A stretch of 64,000 nt of DNA, taken from NCBI RefSeq assembly GCF_900177655.1, contig NZ_FXWK01000001.1:620001-684000 (forward strand), written 5' to 3'. The notes below the pieces were generated by a model that did no database searches, was not told the DNA's origin, and saw only the letters and a list, made by a program, of their open reading frames with translations. A program made the position numbers and the translations under genes. Positions 14,705 through 25,092 of the stretch are shown here, in pieces. The stretch is from Devosia lucknowensis (GTDB lineage Bacteria > Pseudomonadota > Alphaproteobacteria > Rhizobiales > Devosiaceae). Every line of letters starts with the position of its first letter. Position 1 is the first letter of the stretch.

Positions 14705-15781
14705 GTGGCCACGATTTACGATGTCGCCAAAGCCGCAGGCGTTTCGCCCAAGACGGTCAGCCGGGTGATGAACGGCGACGCGCCGGTCAACCAGCAGACA
14801 CGCGAGTCCGTCGAGCGGGCCATGCTCGATCTCAATTATGTCCCCTCCAGTGCCGCGCGCACTATGCGCTCGCAGCGTTCCGGTCTTATCGGCATGATCA
14901 CCGGCGCCATTAGCACGAGCCATCATTTCGAAGATACCGGCCTGCCGGAAATTTACCTGGTGCAGGGCGCCCAGCGCGTCATCGACCAGAGCAACCGTAC
15001 CTTGCTGATCGCCGACAGCGGCGGTTCCGCCGAACGCATTCCGGCGCTGCTCCAGACCTTTCTGGAGCATCGCGTCGAGGGTATCCTCTACGTTGCCGAG
15101 TATCACCGCGAAGTCAGCCTTCCGCTCAATGTGCGCGATCGGCCGGTCGTGCTGGTGAACTGCTTCGACGCCGCAGACACTCCGGCCATCCTGCCGGACG
15201 ACGAAGGCGGTCAGTTCGCGCTGGTCGACGGGTTGGTCAAGCGGGGGCACCGGCGCATCGGCTATCTGACCTTGCCCCAGTCGCAGATCGCCTCCGGACT
15301 TCGCGTCGATGGCTATGCGCGCGCGCTGGCCGCGAATGGCATCGACTACGATGAAGGCCTCGTACAGATCGGCGCTCTGCCCAGCATCGTCAACGAATTC
15401 GACCTGCTCTGGGACGCTCTCGATCGCGTGTTGCGCGCCGAACCTACGGTAATCTGCTGCGCCAACGACAAGATGGCGATGCGGGTCTACGGGCTGTTGC
15501 GCGAGCGGGGCATCGCCATTCCACAGCAGATTTCGGTCGCCGGCTACGACGACTACCGCATGATTGCGGAACACCTCCATCCCCGCCTGACCAGCGCCGA
15601 GCTGCCCTATGCCGCCATGGGCGCGCTCGCGGCGGACAAGCTGCTGCGTCTGATTGGCGGCACCGTCAAACCAAACGAGCCGAACCGGGAAGTGGTCTCG
15701 GCTCCGGTCGCCTGGCGCGAAAGCGTCCAAACACGTGACGGCGTCGTCACGCAATTACACTCAAGGAGGAAAGATCCATGA
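14705..15781 (+). CDS. LacI-family transcriptional regulator
   Basis: A 358-residue LacI-type regulator starting at GTG with an upstream GGAGGA; the ATG four bases earlier is out of frame. The N-terminal helix-turn-helix and hinge helix are clear (IYDVAKAAGVSPKTVSRVMN, LNYVPSSAARTMRS). The ligand-binding core has the periplasmic-binding fold with GLIGMITG, RVEGILYVAEY and a subunit-contact region near SVAGYDDYRMIAEHLHPRLT. It overlaps the next gene by four bases, so it is the first gene of the sugar transport operon and probably represses it until the transported sugar or a derivative binds. Confidence 0.95.
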   Translation: MATIYDVAKAAGVSPKTVSRVMNGDAPVNQQTRESVERAMLDLNYVPSSAARTMRSQRSGLIGMITGAISTSHHFEDTGLPEIYLVQGAQRVIDQSNRTLLIADSGGSAERIPALLQTFLEHRVEGILYVAEYHREVSLPLNVRDRPVVLVNCFDAADTPAILPDDEGGQFALVDGLVKRGHRRIGYLTLPQSQIASGLRVDGYARALAANGIDYDEGLVQIGALPSIVNEFDLLWDALDRVLRAEPTVICCANDKMAMRVYGLLRERGIAIPQQISVAGYDDYRMIAEHLHPRLTSAELPYAAMGALAADKLLRLIGGTVKPNEPNREVVSAPVAWRESVQTRDGVVTQLHSRRKDP

Positions 15782-17043
15782 CGTCCCTGCGCATTCTGGC
15801 CACAAGCCTGACCCTGACCACCGCGATGAGCACGGCAGCATTCGCACAGACCGAGCTCAGCTTCTGGTACCACGGTGCCGGCCAGCCGGTTGAGCGCGAC
15901 ATCGTCGTCGGCATCATCGATGACTTCAACACCTCGCAGAGTGAGTGGAAGGTCGTGCTGCAGGAATTCCCGCAGGCCGCCTACAACGATTCCGTCGTTG
16001 CCGCCGCTGTCGCCGGCAATCTGCCCGACATTCTCGACGTTGACGGCCCCAACATGCCGAACTGGGCCTGGGCCGGCTACATGCAGCCCCTGCAGCTCTC
16101 GGAAGGCGCTCTCGACGGTTTCCTGCCGGGCGCCATCGGCGAATATGACGGCGAAGTCTATTCGGTGGGCCTCTGGGACGCGGCGATCGCAATGTACGCC
16201 CGCAAGTCGACGCTCGAGAAGTTCGACATTCGTGTGCCGACCCTTGAGGAGCCGTGGACCCGCGAGGAATTCGACGACATCCTGGCAACGCTCAAGGATT
16301 CCGGCGAGTTTGAATATCCGCTGAACCTGGGCATGGCCGATCAGGGCGAATGGTATCCCTATGCCTTTGGCCCGTTCCTCTGGAGCTTCGGTGGCGACAT
16401 GGTGGATCGCACCACCTACGAAACCGCCGAGGGCGCGCTCAATGGCGATGCAGCGGTAGCGTTCGGCGAGTGGTGGCAGAGCTTGTTCACCAACGAATAT
16501 GCCCCGGGCACCAGCCAGGACATGGCTGACCATGAGACCGGCTTCATCGACGGCAAGTATGCCCTGCAGTGGAATGGCAACTGGGTCGCCGTGAAGACGC
16601 TCGAAGCCCTGGGTGACGACGTGCTGTTCCTGCCCGCACCGGATTTCGGCAACGGTCCCAAGATCGGCGGCGCATCCTGGCAGTTCGGCGTTGCGGCAAC
16701 CTCCGAGCATCCTGAGGGCGCCAGCGCCTTTATCGAATTCGCGCTCAAGCCCGAATACCTGGCCGCATTCTCCGACGCGATTGGCCTCGTTCCGGCCACG
16801 GCCGAAGCCGCTGCGCTCACCGAAAACTACAAGCCCGGCGGCGCTCTGGAAGTCTTCTACGGTCTCTCGGAAGCCCAGGCCATGCTGCGTCCGGTGACCC
16901 CTGGCTACGTGTTCGAAGCGCTCGAATTCCGCAAGGCACTGGCCGATATCGCCAATGGTGCCGACGTCGTCGACGCGCTGGATGCGGCCACCGACGCCAT
17001 CAATAACGATATCAGCCGCAACAACAATTACGCGGCGCGGTAA
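15778..17043 (+). CDS. Sugar ABC transporter, periplasmic binding protein (CUT1)
   Basis: A 421-residue extracellular solute-binding protein of family 1. The signal peptide ends at AFAQ near residue 24. Landmarks are LSFWYHGAGQPVERD, VAGNLPDILDVDGPNMPNW, the DGKYALQWNGNWVA segment and EHPEGASAFIEFAL, usual in sugar-binding members. It delivers a sugar to the two permeases downstream. Genes for a GH32/43-like hydrolase and a LacI regulator in the same operon suggest an oligosaccharide or fructoside ligand, but the binding site cannot be read for specificity. Confidence 0.92.
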   Translation: MTSLRILATSLTLTTAMSTAAFAQTELSFWYHGAGQPVERDIVVGIIDDFNTSQSEWKVVLQEFPQAAYNDSVVAAAVAGNLPDILDVDGPNMPNWAWAGYMQPLQLSEGALDGFLPGAIGEYDGEVYSVGLWDAAIAMYARKSTLEKFDIRVPTLEEPWTREEFDDILATLKDSGEFEYPLNLGMADQGEWYPYAFGPFLWSFGGDMVDRTTYETAEGALNGDAAVAFGEWWQSLFTNEYAPGTSQDMADHETGFIDGKYALQWNGNWVAVKTLEALGDDVLFLPAPDFGNGPKIGGASWQFGVAATSEHPEGASAFIEFALKPEYLAAFSDAIGLVPATAEAAALTENYKPGGALEVFYGLSEAQAMLRPVTPGYVFEALEFRKALADIANGADVVDALDAATDAINNDISRNNNYAAR

Positions 17044-17062
17044 CGTCCTCCCCTGACGAACA

Positions 17063-17093
17063 GGGCCGGCCCGGATGACCTTCGGACCGGCCC
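17063..17093 (+). other. Intergenic hairpin after the binding-protein gene
   Basis: GGGCCGG at 17063 pairs with CCGGCCC at 17087 in the 78-base gap between the binding protein and the first permease. No T-run follows. Hairpins here commonly protect the upstream mRNA so the binding protein is made in excess over the permeases. The second ABC operon has a similar hairpin at 25060-25085. Confidence 0.5.
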
Positions 17094-17121
17094 GAACCAG
17101 TGCGAGCCAATCGGGTCAGTC

Positions 17122-18204
17122 ATGCGCAAAACGAAATCGAAATCTCTGGAATCGCACACGCTGGCCGGATGGCTGATGAGCGGTCCCGCCTTTGCGTTGA
17201 TCACCCTGTTCCTGATCGTGCCATTCCTCCTGGCCTTCTGGTTCTCCTTCACCAATCAGCGCCTGATTTCCCCCAATCCGACGCAGTTGGTGGGCCTCAC
17301 CAATTACGAGCAGCTCCTTGGCGTCGGCGTGCTGACGCTTGAGCCGGAGCGTGCCGACGATGGCAGCCTGGTCGTGAGCGCCGACGGCGCCCTGACCTAT
17401 CCGCGCACCCGCGATTACACCCGCAACAATCCAGACTATCCCCATCTCAACGGCATGCGCGAATGGTTCAGCTGGGACTGGGGGGAGAACCGCACGATGG
17501 TGCTGGCGCGCGACCTCGTCTTCGTCAAGGCGCTCACAAATACGCTTTTCTTCGTTGCCGTGGTGGCGCCGGTCCAGTCGGCATTGGCTCTGCTCCTGGC
17601 TCTGATGATCAATCAGAAGCTGCGCGGCATAAACATATTCCGCACCGTCTATTTCATGCCAGTGGTCGTGTCGATCGTGGTCGTGTCGCTGCTCTGGCGC
17701 TTCATCTATGACGGCCGTAGCGGCCTGCTCAACAACCTGCTGCAGTTCATCTCGTTCGGTCAGTTCAGGCCGGTCGACTGGCTCGGAAATCCCGACACGG
17801 CCATGCTGGCCATCATCGTCATGTCCATCTGGCAGGCGGTGGGTTTCCACATGGTGATCTGGCTCGCAGGCCTCCAGAACATTCCGACCTCGCTTTACGA
17901 AGCGGCCGATATCGAGGGCGCAAGCACCTGGCAGAAGTTCCGCTTCGTCACCTGGCCGGGCCTGCGCAATACGGCGGTTCTCATCCTCGTCGTCATCACC
18001 ATGCAGGCCTTCGCGCTGTTCGCGCAGATCGACGTCATGACCAATGGCGGTCCGCTCGACTCCACGCAGACTCTCGTTTTCCAGGCTGTCCAGCGCGGTT
18101 ACGAACAACAGAACATTGCCGGCGGCTCTGCCATATCGGTGTTGCTCTTCCTCATCGTCCTCGTCATTTCGCTGTTCCAGCGCTACGTCACCAGGGAGCG
18201 TTGA
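17122..18204 (+). CDS. Sugar ABC transporter permease, MalF-type
   Basis: A 360-residue inner-membrane permease. The first helix (ALITLFLIVPFLLAFWFSFT) is followed by a loop of about 100 residues that is longer than in most partners, then five further helices. The EAA loop that docks the ATPase is EAADIEGASTWQKFRFVTWP. It forms a heterodimer with the next gene product. The long periplasmic loop resembles the insert of MalF-like subunits. Confidence 0.92.
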   Translation: MRKTKSKSLESHTLAGWLMSGPAFALITLFLIVPFLLAFWFSFTNQRLISPNPTQLVGLTNYEQLLGVGVLTLEPERADDGSLVVSADGALTYPRTRDYTRNNPDYPHLNGMREWFSWDWGENRTMVLARDLVFVKALTNTLFFVAVVAPVQSALALLLALMINQKLRGINIFRTVYFMPVVVSIVVVSLLWRFIYDGRSGLLNNLLQFISFGQFRPVDWLGNPDTAMLAIIVMSIWQAVGFHMVIWLAGLQNIPTSLYEAADIEGASTWQKFRFVTWPGLRNTAVLILVVITMQAFALFAQIDVMTNGGPLDSTQTLVFQAVQRGYEQQNIAGGSAISVLLFLIVLVISLFQRYVTRER

Positions 18205-18206
18205 TC

Positions 18207-19085
18207 ATGGCTGCAGTCATGTCGCCAAATCAGAACCTCAAGACCGGTCTCAAATACCTGCTGCTGATCCTTGTCGCGCTGGTCTTCGTGTTCCCCATCG
18301 TGTTCATGGTGATGAGTTCACTCAAGCCCGACGCGCAGCTGCTGCGGGACACCTCCTCGTTCAACGCCTTCCTGCCGGTTGGCGACGTTTCGCTCGACAA
18401 CTACTTCGCCGCATTTCGGCGCGCACCGGTCGGGCTGTTCGTCTTCAACTCCATCTTCGTCACCGTAATCACGGTGATCGGCTCGCTGTTGCTGTGCTCG
18501 ATGGCAGCGTTTGCGTTCGTATTCATGGAATTCCGGGGCAAGAGCGTTCTGCTTTCGATCATCATCGCAACGCTCATCGTGCCCTTCGAAACCATCGCCG
18601 TGCCGATGCTGATGGTGGTCAATTCGCTGCCATGGATCGGGGGCAACGGCATCACCTGGGGTTGGCTCAACACCTATCACGTGCAGATCGTGCCGTTCCT
18701 GGCCGATGCCCTCACCATTTTCCTCTTCGTCCAGTTCTTCCGCGATCTGCCCAGGGAACTGATCGAGGCCGCGCGCCTCGATGGCGCCAGCTGGTTCCAG
18801 GTCTATCGCATGGTGATCGTGCCGATCGCCGGCCCGGTCTTTGCGACCGCGGCGATCCTGAAATTCCTCGCCATGTACAACCAGTATCTCTGGCCGCTCA
18901 TGGTCACGCAGTCCGAGCAGTTCCGGCCCGTTATGGTGGGCCTGCAATATTTCTTCCAGCTCAACACCGCCTGGGGCGAAGTCATGGCCTACCTTTCCAT
19001 GATCACCCTGCCGGTCCTCGCCTTCTACCTTTTCCTCCAGCGCGCCTTCATTACCTCGATCGCCTCCACGGGCATCAAGGGCTAG
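18207..19085 (+). CDS. Sugar ABC transporter permease, MalG-type
   Basis: A 292-residue permease with six predicted helices. The EAA loop is EAARLDGASWFQVYRMVIVP and the C-terminus ends SIASTGIKG, a common ending of MalG-type permeases. I use the ATG at 18207; a TTG at 18201 overlapping the previous stop is possible. It pairs with the upstream permease. Confidence 0.92.
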   Translation: MAAVMSPNQNLKTGLKYLLLILVALVFVFPIVFMVMSSLKPDAQLLRDTSSFNAFLPVGDVSLDNYFAAFRRAPVGLFVFNSIFVTVITVIGSLLLCSMAAFAFVFMEFRGKSVLLSIIIATLIVPFETIAVPMLMVVNSLPWIGGNGITWGWLNTYHVQIVPFLADALTIFLFVQFFRDLPRELIEAARLDGASWFQVYRMVIVPIAGPVFATAAILKFLAMYNQYLWPLMVTQSEQFRPVMVGLQYFFQLNTAWGEVMAYLSMITLPVLAFYLFLQRAFITSIASTGIKG

Positions 19086-19112
19086 AGCGTTTCCATCTAG
19101 AAAGACACGATT

Positions 19113-20105
19113 TTGGTTCTCGCACTTAAAGACAAATGGATCTGGGATTTTTGGATTTATCGCGATGGCGATGACTACCACATCTATTTCCTTCAGGCCG
19201 ACAACACCCTGGCTCACCCCGACATGCGCCATCGCAATGTCACCCAGGGCCACGCGGTCTCGAAAGACCTGATCAACTGGACCCATCTCGGCACGACCTT
19301 TGCGCCTTCCGCCCCGACCGCCTGGGACGACTGGACCACTTGGACCGGCTCGACCCTGCGTGACGACGACGGGCTCTGGCACCTCTTCTATACCGGCACG
19401 GAACATGCCGAAGAGGGCATGAAGCAGCGCATCGGCCACGCCACCTCGACCGATGGTCACAACTGGACCCGCGTCGGCAATGGCCTCGCGCTCGATATCT
19501 CGGGCCCGGACTACGAAGAATACACGCCCGGCCACTGGCACGACCGTGCCTTCCGCGATCCGTGGGTGATGAAGAACCCGAAGGGCGAGGGCTGGATCAT
19601 GTATATGGTCGCCCGCAAGCCCGGCACCGCAGAGCCCAATGCCGGCGGCACGGTTGGCTTCGCCACCTCGCCCGATCTCTATACATGGACGCTGCAGCCA
19701 CCGGTCTATGCCGGCGAAATGTTCGGCCAGATGGAAGTGCCGCAGGTCTTCGAAGTGAACGGCAAGTGGTACATGCTGTTCTGCACAGATGGCTCTCACT
19801 GGTCCGAGGCGTATAAGCGCTTCAATCCGGAAAAGCCGGTTCGCGGCACTCACTATCTCATCGCCGATGACCCGCAGGGCCCGTGGGACGTCGCGCCCGG
19901 CCCGTTTTTCGACGGCGCTCAGGGCAGTCGCTATGCCGGCAAGATCGTCGAAACCGATGCCGGGCTGATGTTCATGGGCTTCCTCCATGACGCCGCCGAT
20001 GGCTCGTTCATTGGCCAGGTGTCCGATCCCATTCCGGTCCGGGTGGATGCCGAACGCCTGTTGCACACCGAACTCGACAAGCTTCCCCCGGGCGCCAAAG
20101 TCTAG
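19113..20105 (+). CDS. Glycoside hydrolase, five-bladed beta-propeller (GH32/43/68-like)
   Basis: A 330-residue cytoplasmic protein (no signal peptide) beginning at TTG with AGAAAG upstream. Repeating propeller blades are visible: WIWDFWIYRDGDDYHIYFLQ, GLWHLFYTGT, GWIMYMVARK and KWYMLFCTDG. Candidate catalytic residues are the Asp of IWDFW, the Asp of FRDPWV (the GH32-type RDP motif) and the Glu of QMEVPQVFE. It would split a sugar brought in by the transporter, plausibly sucrose or another fructoside. Its place between permease and ATPase genes supports this. Exact family and substrate are uncertain. Confidence 0.8.
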   Translation: MVLALKDKWIWDFWIYRDGDDYHIYFLQADNTLAHPDMRHRNVTQGHAVSKDLINWTHLGTTFAPSAPTAWDDWTTWTGSTLRDDDGLWHLFYTGTEHAEEGMKQRIGHATSTDGHNWTRVGNGLALDISGPDYEEYTPGHWHDRAFRDPWVMKNPKGEGWIMYMVARKPGTAEPNAGGTVGFATSPDLYTWTLQPPVYAGEMFGQMEVPQVFEVNGKWYMLFCTDGSHWSEAYKRFNPEKPVRGTHYLIADDPQGPWDVAPGPFFDGAQGSRYAGKIVETDAGLMFMGFLHDAADGSFIGQVSDPIPVRVDAERLLHTELDKLPPGAKV

Positions 20106-20122
20106 GGATCGAGGAGAACATC

Positions 20123-21202
<1,080 letters not shown>

Positions 21203-21253
21203 GGCCATAAGGTAACGCAGGAGGCTGGGTGTGCTGCAAAGCACCTGGCCTCT

Positions 21254-22246
21254 TTACTTGAGGAAGCCTTCGATCTGCCGGCGCTGCGGTGGCTCGAGAA
21301 AGCTGACCGCAAGGGCGTCCAGATTAGCGCTGCGGAAATCGTCCGCCTCCCAGCCGAAGACGCCGTGCATGCGCTGGTATTCTGCTCGCAACGTCAGGTC
21401 TGTCGGCCCGCGCGCGTCGGTGTTGACCGAGAGCGAGACGCCGGCTCGGCGGAGGCGATCGATGGGGTGATCGGGGTAGGTTGGAAACACGTCGATCTGG
21501 ATGTTGCACGATGGGCAGACTTCGAGGTGGACTTCGTGTTCGAGGATCAGGTCGATGACGGCAGGATCTTCGATGCTGCGCACGCCGTGGCCAACGCGGC
21601 GGACGCCAAGTTCGCTGATCACTTCCCGGACGCTCTGGGCGCCTGTCGCCTCGCCAGCATGCGCCGTCATCCGGATGCCCCGGTCGGCTGCGCGGCGAAA
21701 AACCGGGATGTGCTGAGCAAGACCGTAGCCCGCCTCGTCGCCGGCAAGGTCGATGCCGCCCACGCCTTGCTCAGCGTACTTTTCCGCCAAAGCCAGGATC
21801 TCGAAGCCTTGCGCGGTGTCGTCCGGGCGCAGGGTGCAAAGGATCAGCCGCGCTTCGACGGGGTGCAGCCGCTTTCCCTCGTTGAGCGCGGCAAGAACGA
21901 TCTCGACAACCTGTTCGGTTCGCAGCCCCTCCAGCTGGTGCAGGTGCGGCGCGAAACGGATTTCGGCATAGACGACATTGTCGTCGGCAAGCTGGCGTAG
22001 GAGGTCAATGGTCGCGATGCGCAGAGCTCGTTCTGTCTGTAACAGGGCTAGCGGCGCCGCCAGGTAACGGAAGTAGTCAACAAGATTGACGCACTTCTTC
22101 GGTGCCAGAAAGTCGGCGCGATAGCGTTCCAGCGTCATGCCGGGCACGAGAGCGCTGACGGATTGGAAGCTCGTCGAGCAATCGAGATGCAGGTGCAACT
22201 CGACCTTTGGCAGGTCCGCGACTGGGGAGGGAGCAGGGGCCGTCAT
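21254..22246 (-). CDS. add: Adenosine deaminase
   Basis: A 330-residue zinc-dependent hydrolase that converts adenosine to inosine (or a related aminopurine substrate). Metal and catalytic motifs are all present: [23 protein letters not shown] with its His, and [10 protein letters not shown] with the metal Asp. It overlaps the preceding ATPase gene by four bases and is the last gene of the iunH-ABC operon, which points to nucleoside salvage or catabolism. Adenine deaminases share this fold, so the exact substrate is inferred. Confidence 0.88.
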   Translation of the reverse strand: MTAPAPSPVADLPKVELHLHLDCSTSFQSVSALVPGMTLERYRADFLAPKKCVNLVDYFRYLAAPLALLQTERALRIATIDLLRQLADDNVVYAEIRFAPHLHQLEGLRTEQVVEIVLAALNEGKRLHPVEARLILCTLRPDDTAQGFEILALAEKYAEQGVGGIDLAGDEAGYGLAQHIPVFRRAADRGIRMTAHAGEATGAQSVREVISELGVRRVGHGVRSIEDPAVIDLILEHEVHLEVCPSCNIQIDVFPTYPDHPIDRLRRAGVSLSVNTDARGPTDLTLRAEYQRMHGVFGWEADDFRSANLDALAVSFLEPPQRRQIEGFLK

Positions 22247-23313
22247 CGCACGCGTGCTCCAGTCGTCGCATCGAAGAGAAAGGCGCGGGCGGGGTCGAAG
22301 CCGGTCGCAAGCGTGGTGCCGCGGCCCACAGTGCGGGCGTCGCGCATCTCGATGGTCAGCGGATGAGCAGAGCCAGAGCCAATATAGGCGTATGAAGCGC
22401 CGCCGAGATGTTCGACGAGATCGACGGTGACCGAGAGGCGCACCGGCAGGTCGGGACCGAAATGTTCGGGACGGACGCCGATGAGCAGATCCTGACCCTG
22501 TTGTGCCGCGGCAGTGATCGCGAGGGGCACGACGACATTGCCATGGTCAGGCAAGCGGATCTGGCCATCGGCGCCGCGTTCGGCACGCAGGAAATTCATG
22601 CGCGGCGAGCCGATGAAACCGGCGACGAACAGGTTTGCCGGATCATCGTAGAGGCTGAGCGGCGTGCCGGCCTGTTCGACACGGCCGGCGCGGAGAACCA
22701 CAATCTTGTCGGCAAGGGTCATGGCCTCAACCTGATCATGGGTGACGTAGATCATGGTAGCGGCAAGGTCGGCATGCAGCCGGGCGATTTCAAGCCGCAT
22801 CTGGACGCGCAGTTCGGCATCAAGATTGCTGAGGGGTTCGTCGAAGAGGAAGATTTCCGGCTGCCGGACGATGGCGCGGCCAATGGCGACACGCTGGCGC
22901 TGGCCGCCCGAGAGTTGTTTGGGCTTGCGATCGAGCAGTTCCGTCAGGTGCAGCGCCGCGGCGGCGTCAGCGACCTTGCGATCGACTTCGGCGCGCGGCA
23001 CGCCATTCATGCGGAGGCCAAAGCCGATATTGTCGCGTACGCTCATATGCGGATAAAGCGCGTAGGACTGAAAGACCATCGCCACGCGGCGATCGGATGG
23101 GTCGAGATCGGTCACGTCGCGCTCGCCGATCGTGATTGTGCCGGCGCTGACAGTCTCAAGGCCCGCGATCATGCGCAATAGTGTCGACTTGCCACAGCCC
23201 GAAGGCCCGACGAAGACCGCGAACTCACCGTTCTCGATCGCAAGATCGACACCATGGATGATGTCGGTATCGCCGAAGGATTTGCGAACATCTGAAAGCG
23301 TGAGACTCGCCAC
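22243..23313 (-). CDS. ABC transporter ATPase (UgpC/MalK-type) of the nucleoside operon
   Basis: A 356-residue ATPase with Walker [10 protein letters not shown], signature [16 protein letters not shown], Walker [12 protein letters not shown] and H-loop VTHDQVEAM, plus the C-terminal TOBE-like domain. I place the start at GTG 23313 because AAGGAG sits seven bases upstream and the frame above it belongs to the end of the permease gene. It energises the two permeases upstream in the operon. Confidence 0.93.
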   Translation of the reverse strand: MASLTLSDVRKSFGDTDIIHGVDLAIENGEFAVFVGPSGCGKSTLLRMIAGLETVSAGTITIGERDVTDLDPSDRRVAMVFQSYALYPHMSVRDNIGFGLRMNGVPRAEVDRKVADAAAALHLTELLDRKPKQLSGGQRQRVAIGRAIVRQPEIFLFDEPLSNLDAELRVQMRLEIARLHADLAATMIYVTHDQVEAMTLADKIVVLRAGRVEQAGTPLSLYDDPANLFVAGFIGSPRMNFLRAERGADGQIRLPDHGNVVVPLAITAAAQQGQDLLIGVRPEHFGPDLPVRLSVTVDLVEHLGGASYAYIGSGSAHPLTIEMRDARTVGRGTTLATGFDPARAFLFDATTGARVR

Positions 23314-23324
23314 GGAAAACTCCT

Positions 23325-24179
23325 TCAGCCCTTGATGCCGGCGCCAGCGAGACCCTGCACGTAATAGCGTTGCAGCGGCAGCAGCAGGGCGATGGGGATC
23401 AGGGCAGTGATGACGGAAACCGCAAAGAGCTGGTTCCAGATGGTTTGGTACTGCTGCTGGAAAGCGGCCATGCCGACCTGGATCACCTTGAACTGCTGGC
23501 TCGGCATGGTGAGCAGCGGCCAGAGGAAGGCTTCCCACTGGAAGATGAACAGCAGCAGCGCGGCGCTGATGCAGGTCGGCAGCGACAGCGGCACGTAGAT
23601 GCGGAGGAGGATATTCAGCCAGCTGACGCCATCGAGACGGGCCGCTTCGGCATAGTCTTTCGGCACCTGGCTGAAGAATTGGTAGAACAGGAAAACCGCA
23701 AGGCCGTTGGCGATGCTCGGCACGATCAGCGCCGCGATATTGTCGAGCCAGCCGAGCTGCTGCGTTACCGTGTAGAGCGGCAGGGCGATGGCCTCGAAAG
23801 GCAGCATGAAGCTGATGATGATGGCCGAGAGCACAATCTTCTTGCCCTTGAAATCAAACATGGCGAAGGCAAAGCCGGCTGCGCCATTGACGATTAGCCC
23901 CGCGATCATCGTGACGAAGGCCACCAGCATGGTGTTGGCGATGATAAGGCCGAAGCCACGCTCGAAAATGCCGGTATAGGCCTCGGTCGTGAATGGCGTC
24001 GGCAGAAGCGCCTTGGGCGTGAACGGAAAAATATCGGCAAAGATCGCGCCATTGGGGCGCAGCGATGAGACGATCGCCCACCAGAGCGGCAGCACGAAGA
24101 TGAAGGCGATGAGGAGATAGGCGAGGTGTTTCAGCCCAAAACTGAGCACCTTGCCGGGCTTTGCCGTGCGCGCGGTCAT
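23325..24179 (-). CDS. ABC transporter permease, MalG-type
   Basis: A 284-residue six-helix permease. The EAA loop is [20 protein letters not shown] and the C-terminus is GLAGAGIKG, typical of CUT1 MalG-like subunits. It overlaps the upstream permease by four bases. The substrate is inferred from the flanking nucleoside hydrolase and deaminase genes. Confidence 0.92.
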   Translation of the reverse strand: MTARTAKPGKVLSFGLKHLAYLLIAFIFVLPLWWAIVSSLRPNGAIFADIFPFTPKALLPTPFTTEAYTGIFERGFGLIIANTMLVAFVTMIAGLIVNGAAGFAFAMFDFKGKKIVLSAIIISFMLPFEAIALPLYTVTQQLGWLDNIAALIVPSIANGLAVFLFYQFFSQVPKDYAEAARLDGVSWLNILLRIYVPLSLPTCISAALLLFIFQWEAFLWPLLTMPSQQFKVIQVGMAAFQQQYQTIWNQLFAVSVITALIPIALLLPLQRYYVQGLAGAGIKG

Positions 24180-25045
24180 GAGCGTGCCTCCCGGCCCGAG
24201 AGGAGCCTGAACTGGGCGGCGACGATGACAAGGAGGATGGCCACCACCACGACGATGATGGCCATTGCGCGGCCCATGTCGCCAAAGATGAAGCCGGACT
24301 TGTAGGCCTCGTACATCAGCACATTGGTGCTGTCGGCAGGACCGCCCTGGGTCAGCATGAAGATCGGTGCGAACAGCAGGAAGTTGATCGAGACGTCAGC
24401 GACCAAAACGAACAGCAGGGTCGGGCGGAGCAGGGGAATGGTGATGAAAATCAGCCGCTGCCACGCCTTGACGCCATCGATGCGGGCGGCGTCGTATATC
24501 TCCGGAGAGATGGTCTGCAGCCCGCCGATGATGAAGATCATCCAGTAGGAAATGCCCTTCCAGGTCGCGATGGCGATGATGGAATAGAGCGCCAGGCTCT
24601 CGGAGGTGAGCCAGGGCTGCGCCGGTACGCCGGCAATGCCGATGAGGCCGTTCACGAGGCCGTCCTGCGTCAGCATGATGCGCCAGATGATGACAGCTGT
24701 CGGCAGCGATACGCCGATGGGGATGAGGAAAAGGACGCGATAGAGCGTCACGCCCTTGAAATTCTGCACGTAGAGCAGCGCAAGGCCAAGCGCCAGGGCG
24801 ATCTGGATGGGATTGATCAGCAGGTTGAACCAGAAGGTCACCTGCATGGATTTCCAGAACGTTTGATCGGCGAGCAGGGACAGGTAGTTGTCGAGTCCGA
24901 CAAAGACCTGCTGGCCCCGCACCATGTTGAAGAAGCTGTCGCTGACGGCGAGGGCGACGGGATAAAGGCGGAAAACGACAAGCCCGATGATTGCGGGGGC
25001 CAGGAGAGCTGCAATCAGCAGGACCGGGGTGCGCGATCTGGACAT
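24176..25045 (-). CDS. ABC transporter permease, MalF-type
   Basis: A 289-residue permease with six predicted helices, starting with VLLIAALLAPAIIGLVVFRL. The EAA loop is DAARIDGVKAWQRLIFITIP, with Asp in place of the usual first Glu, which is tolerated in this family. It lacks the long first loop seen in the other operon's MalF-type subunit. Confidence 0.92.
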   Translation of the reverse strand: MSRSRTPVLLIAALLAPAIIGLVVFRLYPVALAVSDSFFNMVRGQQVFVGLDNYLSLLADQTFWKSMQVTFWFNLLINPIQIALALGLALLYVQNFKGVTLYRVLFLIPIGVSLPTAVIIWRIMLTQDGLVNGLIGIAGVPAQPWLTSESLALYSIIAIATWKGISYWMIFIIGGLQTISPEIYDAARIDGVKAWQRLIFITIPLLRPTLLFVLVADVSINFLLFAPIFMLTQGGPADSTNVLMYEAYKSGFIFGDMGRAMAIIVVVVAILLVIVAAQFRLLSGREARS

Positions 25046-25059
25046 GTCGTTTTCCCTCG

Positions 25060-25085
25060 GAGCGCCCGCGGGAGGTCGGGCGCTC
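25060..25085 (-). other. Intergenic hairpin after the nucleoside-operon binding-protein gene
   Basis: A nine-base stem (GAGCGCCCG with CGGGCGCTC) lies in the 47-base gap between binding protein and first permease. It occupies the same place as the hairpin at 17063 in the other ABC operon, consistent with mRNA protection or partial attenuation. Confidence 0.5.
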
Positions 25086-25092
25086 TTTGACT

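Noticed and set aside
18318..20066. A 582-codon minus-strand frame opposite the permease and glycosidase genes
   Set aside because: Antisense shadow; it spans three real genes on the other strand and has no recognisable motif.
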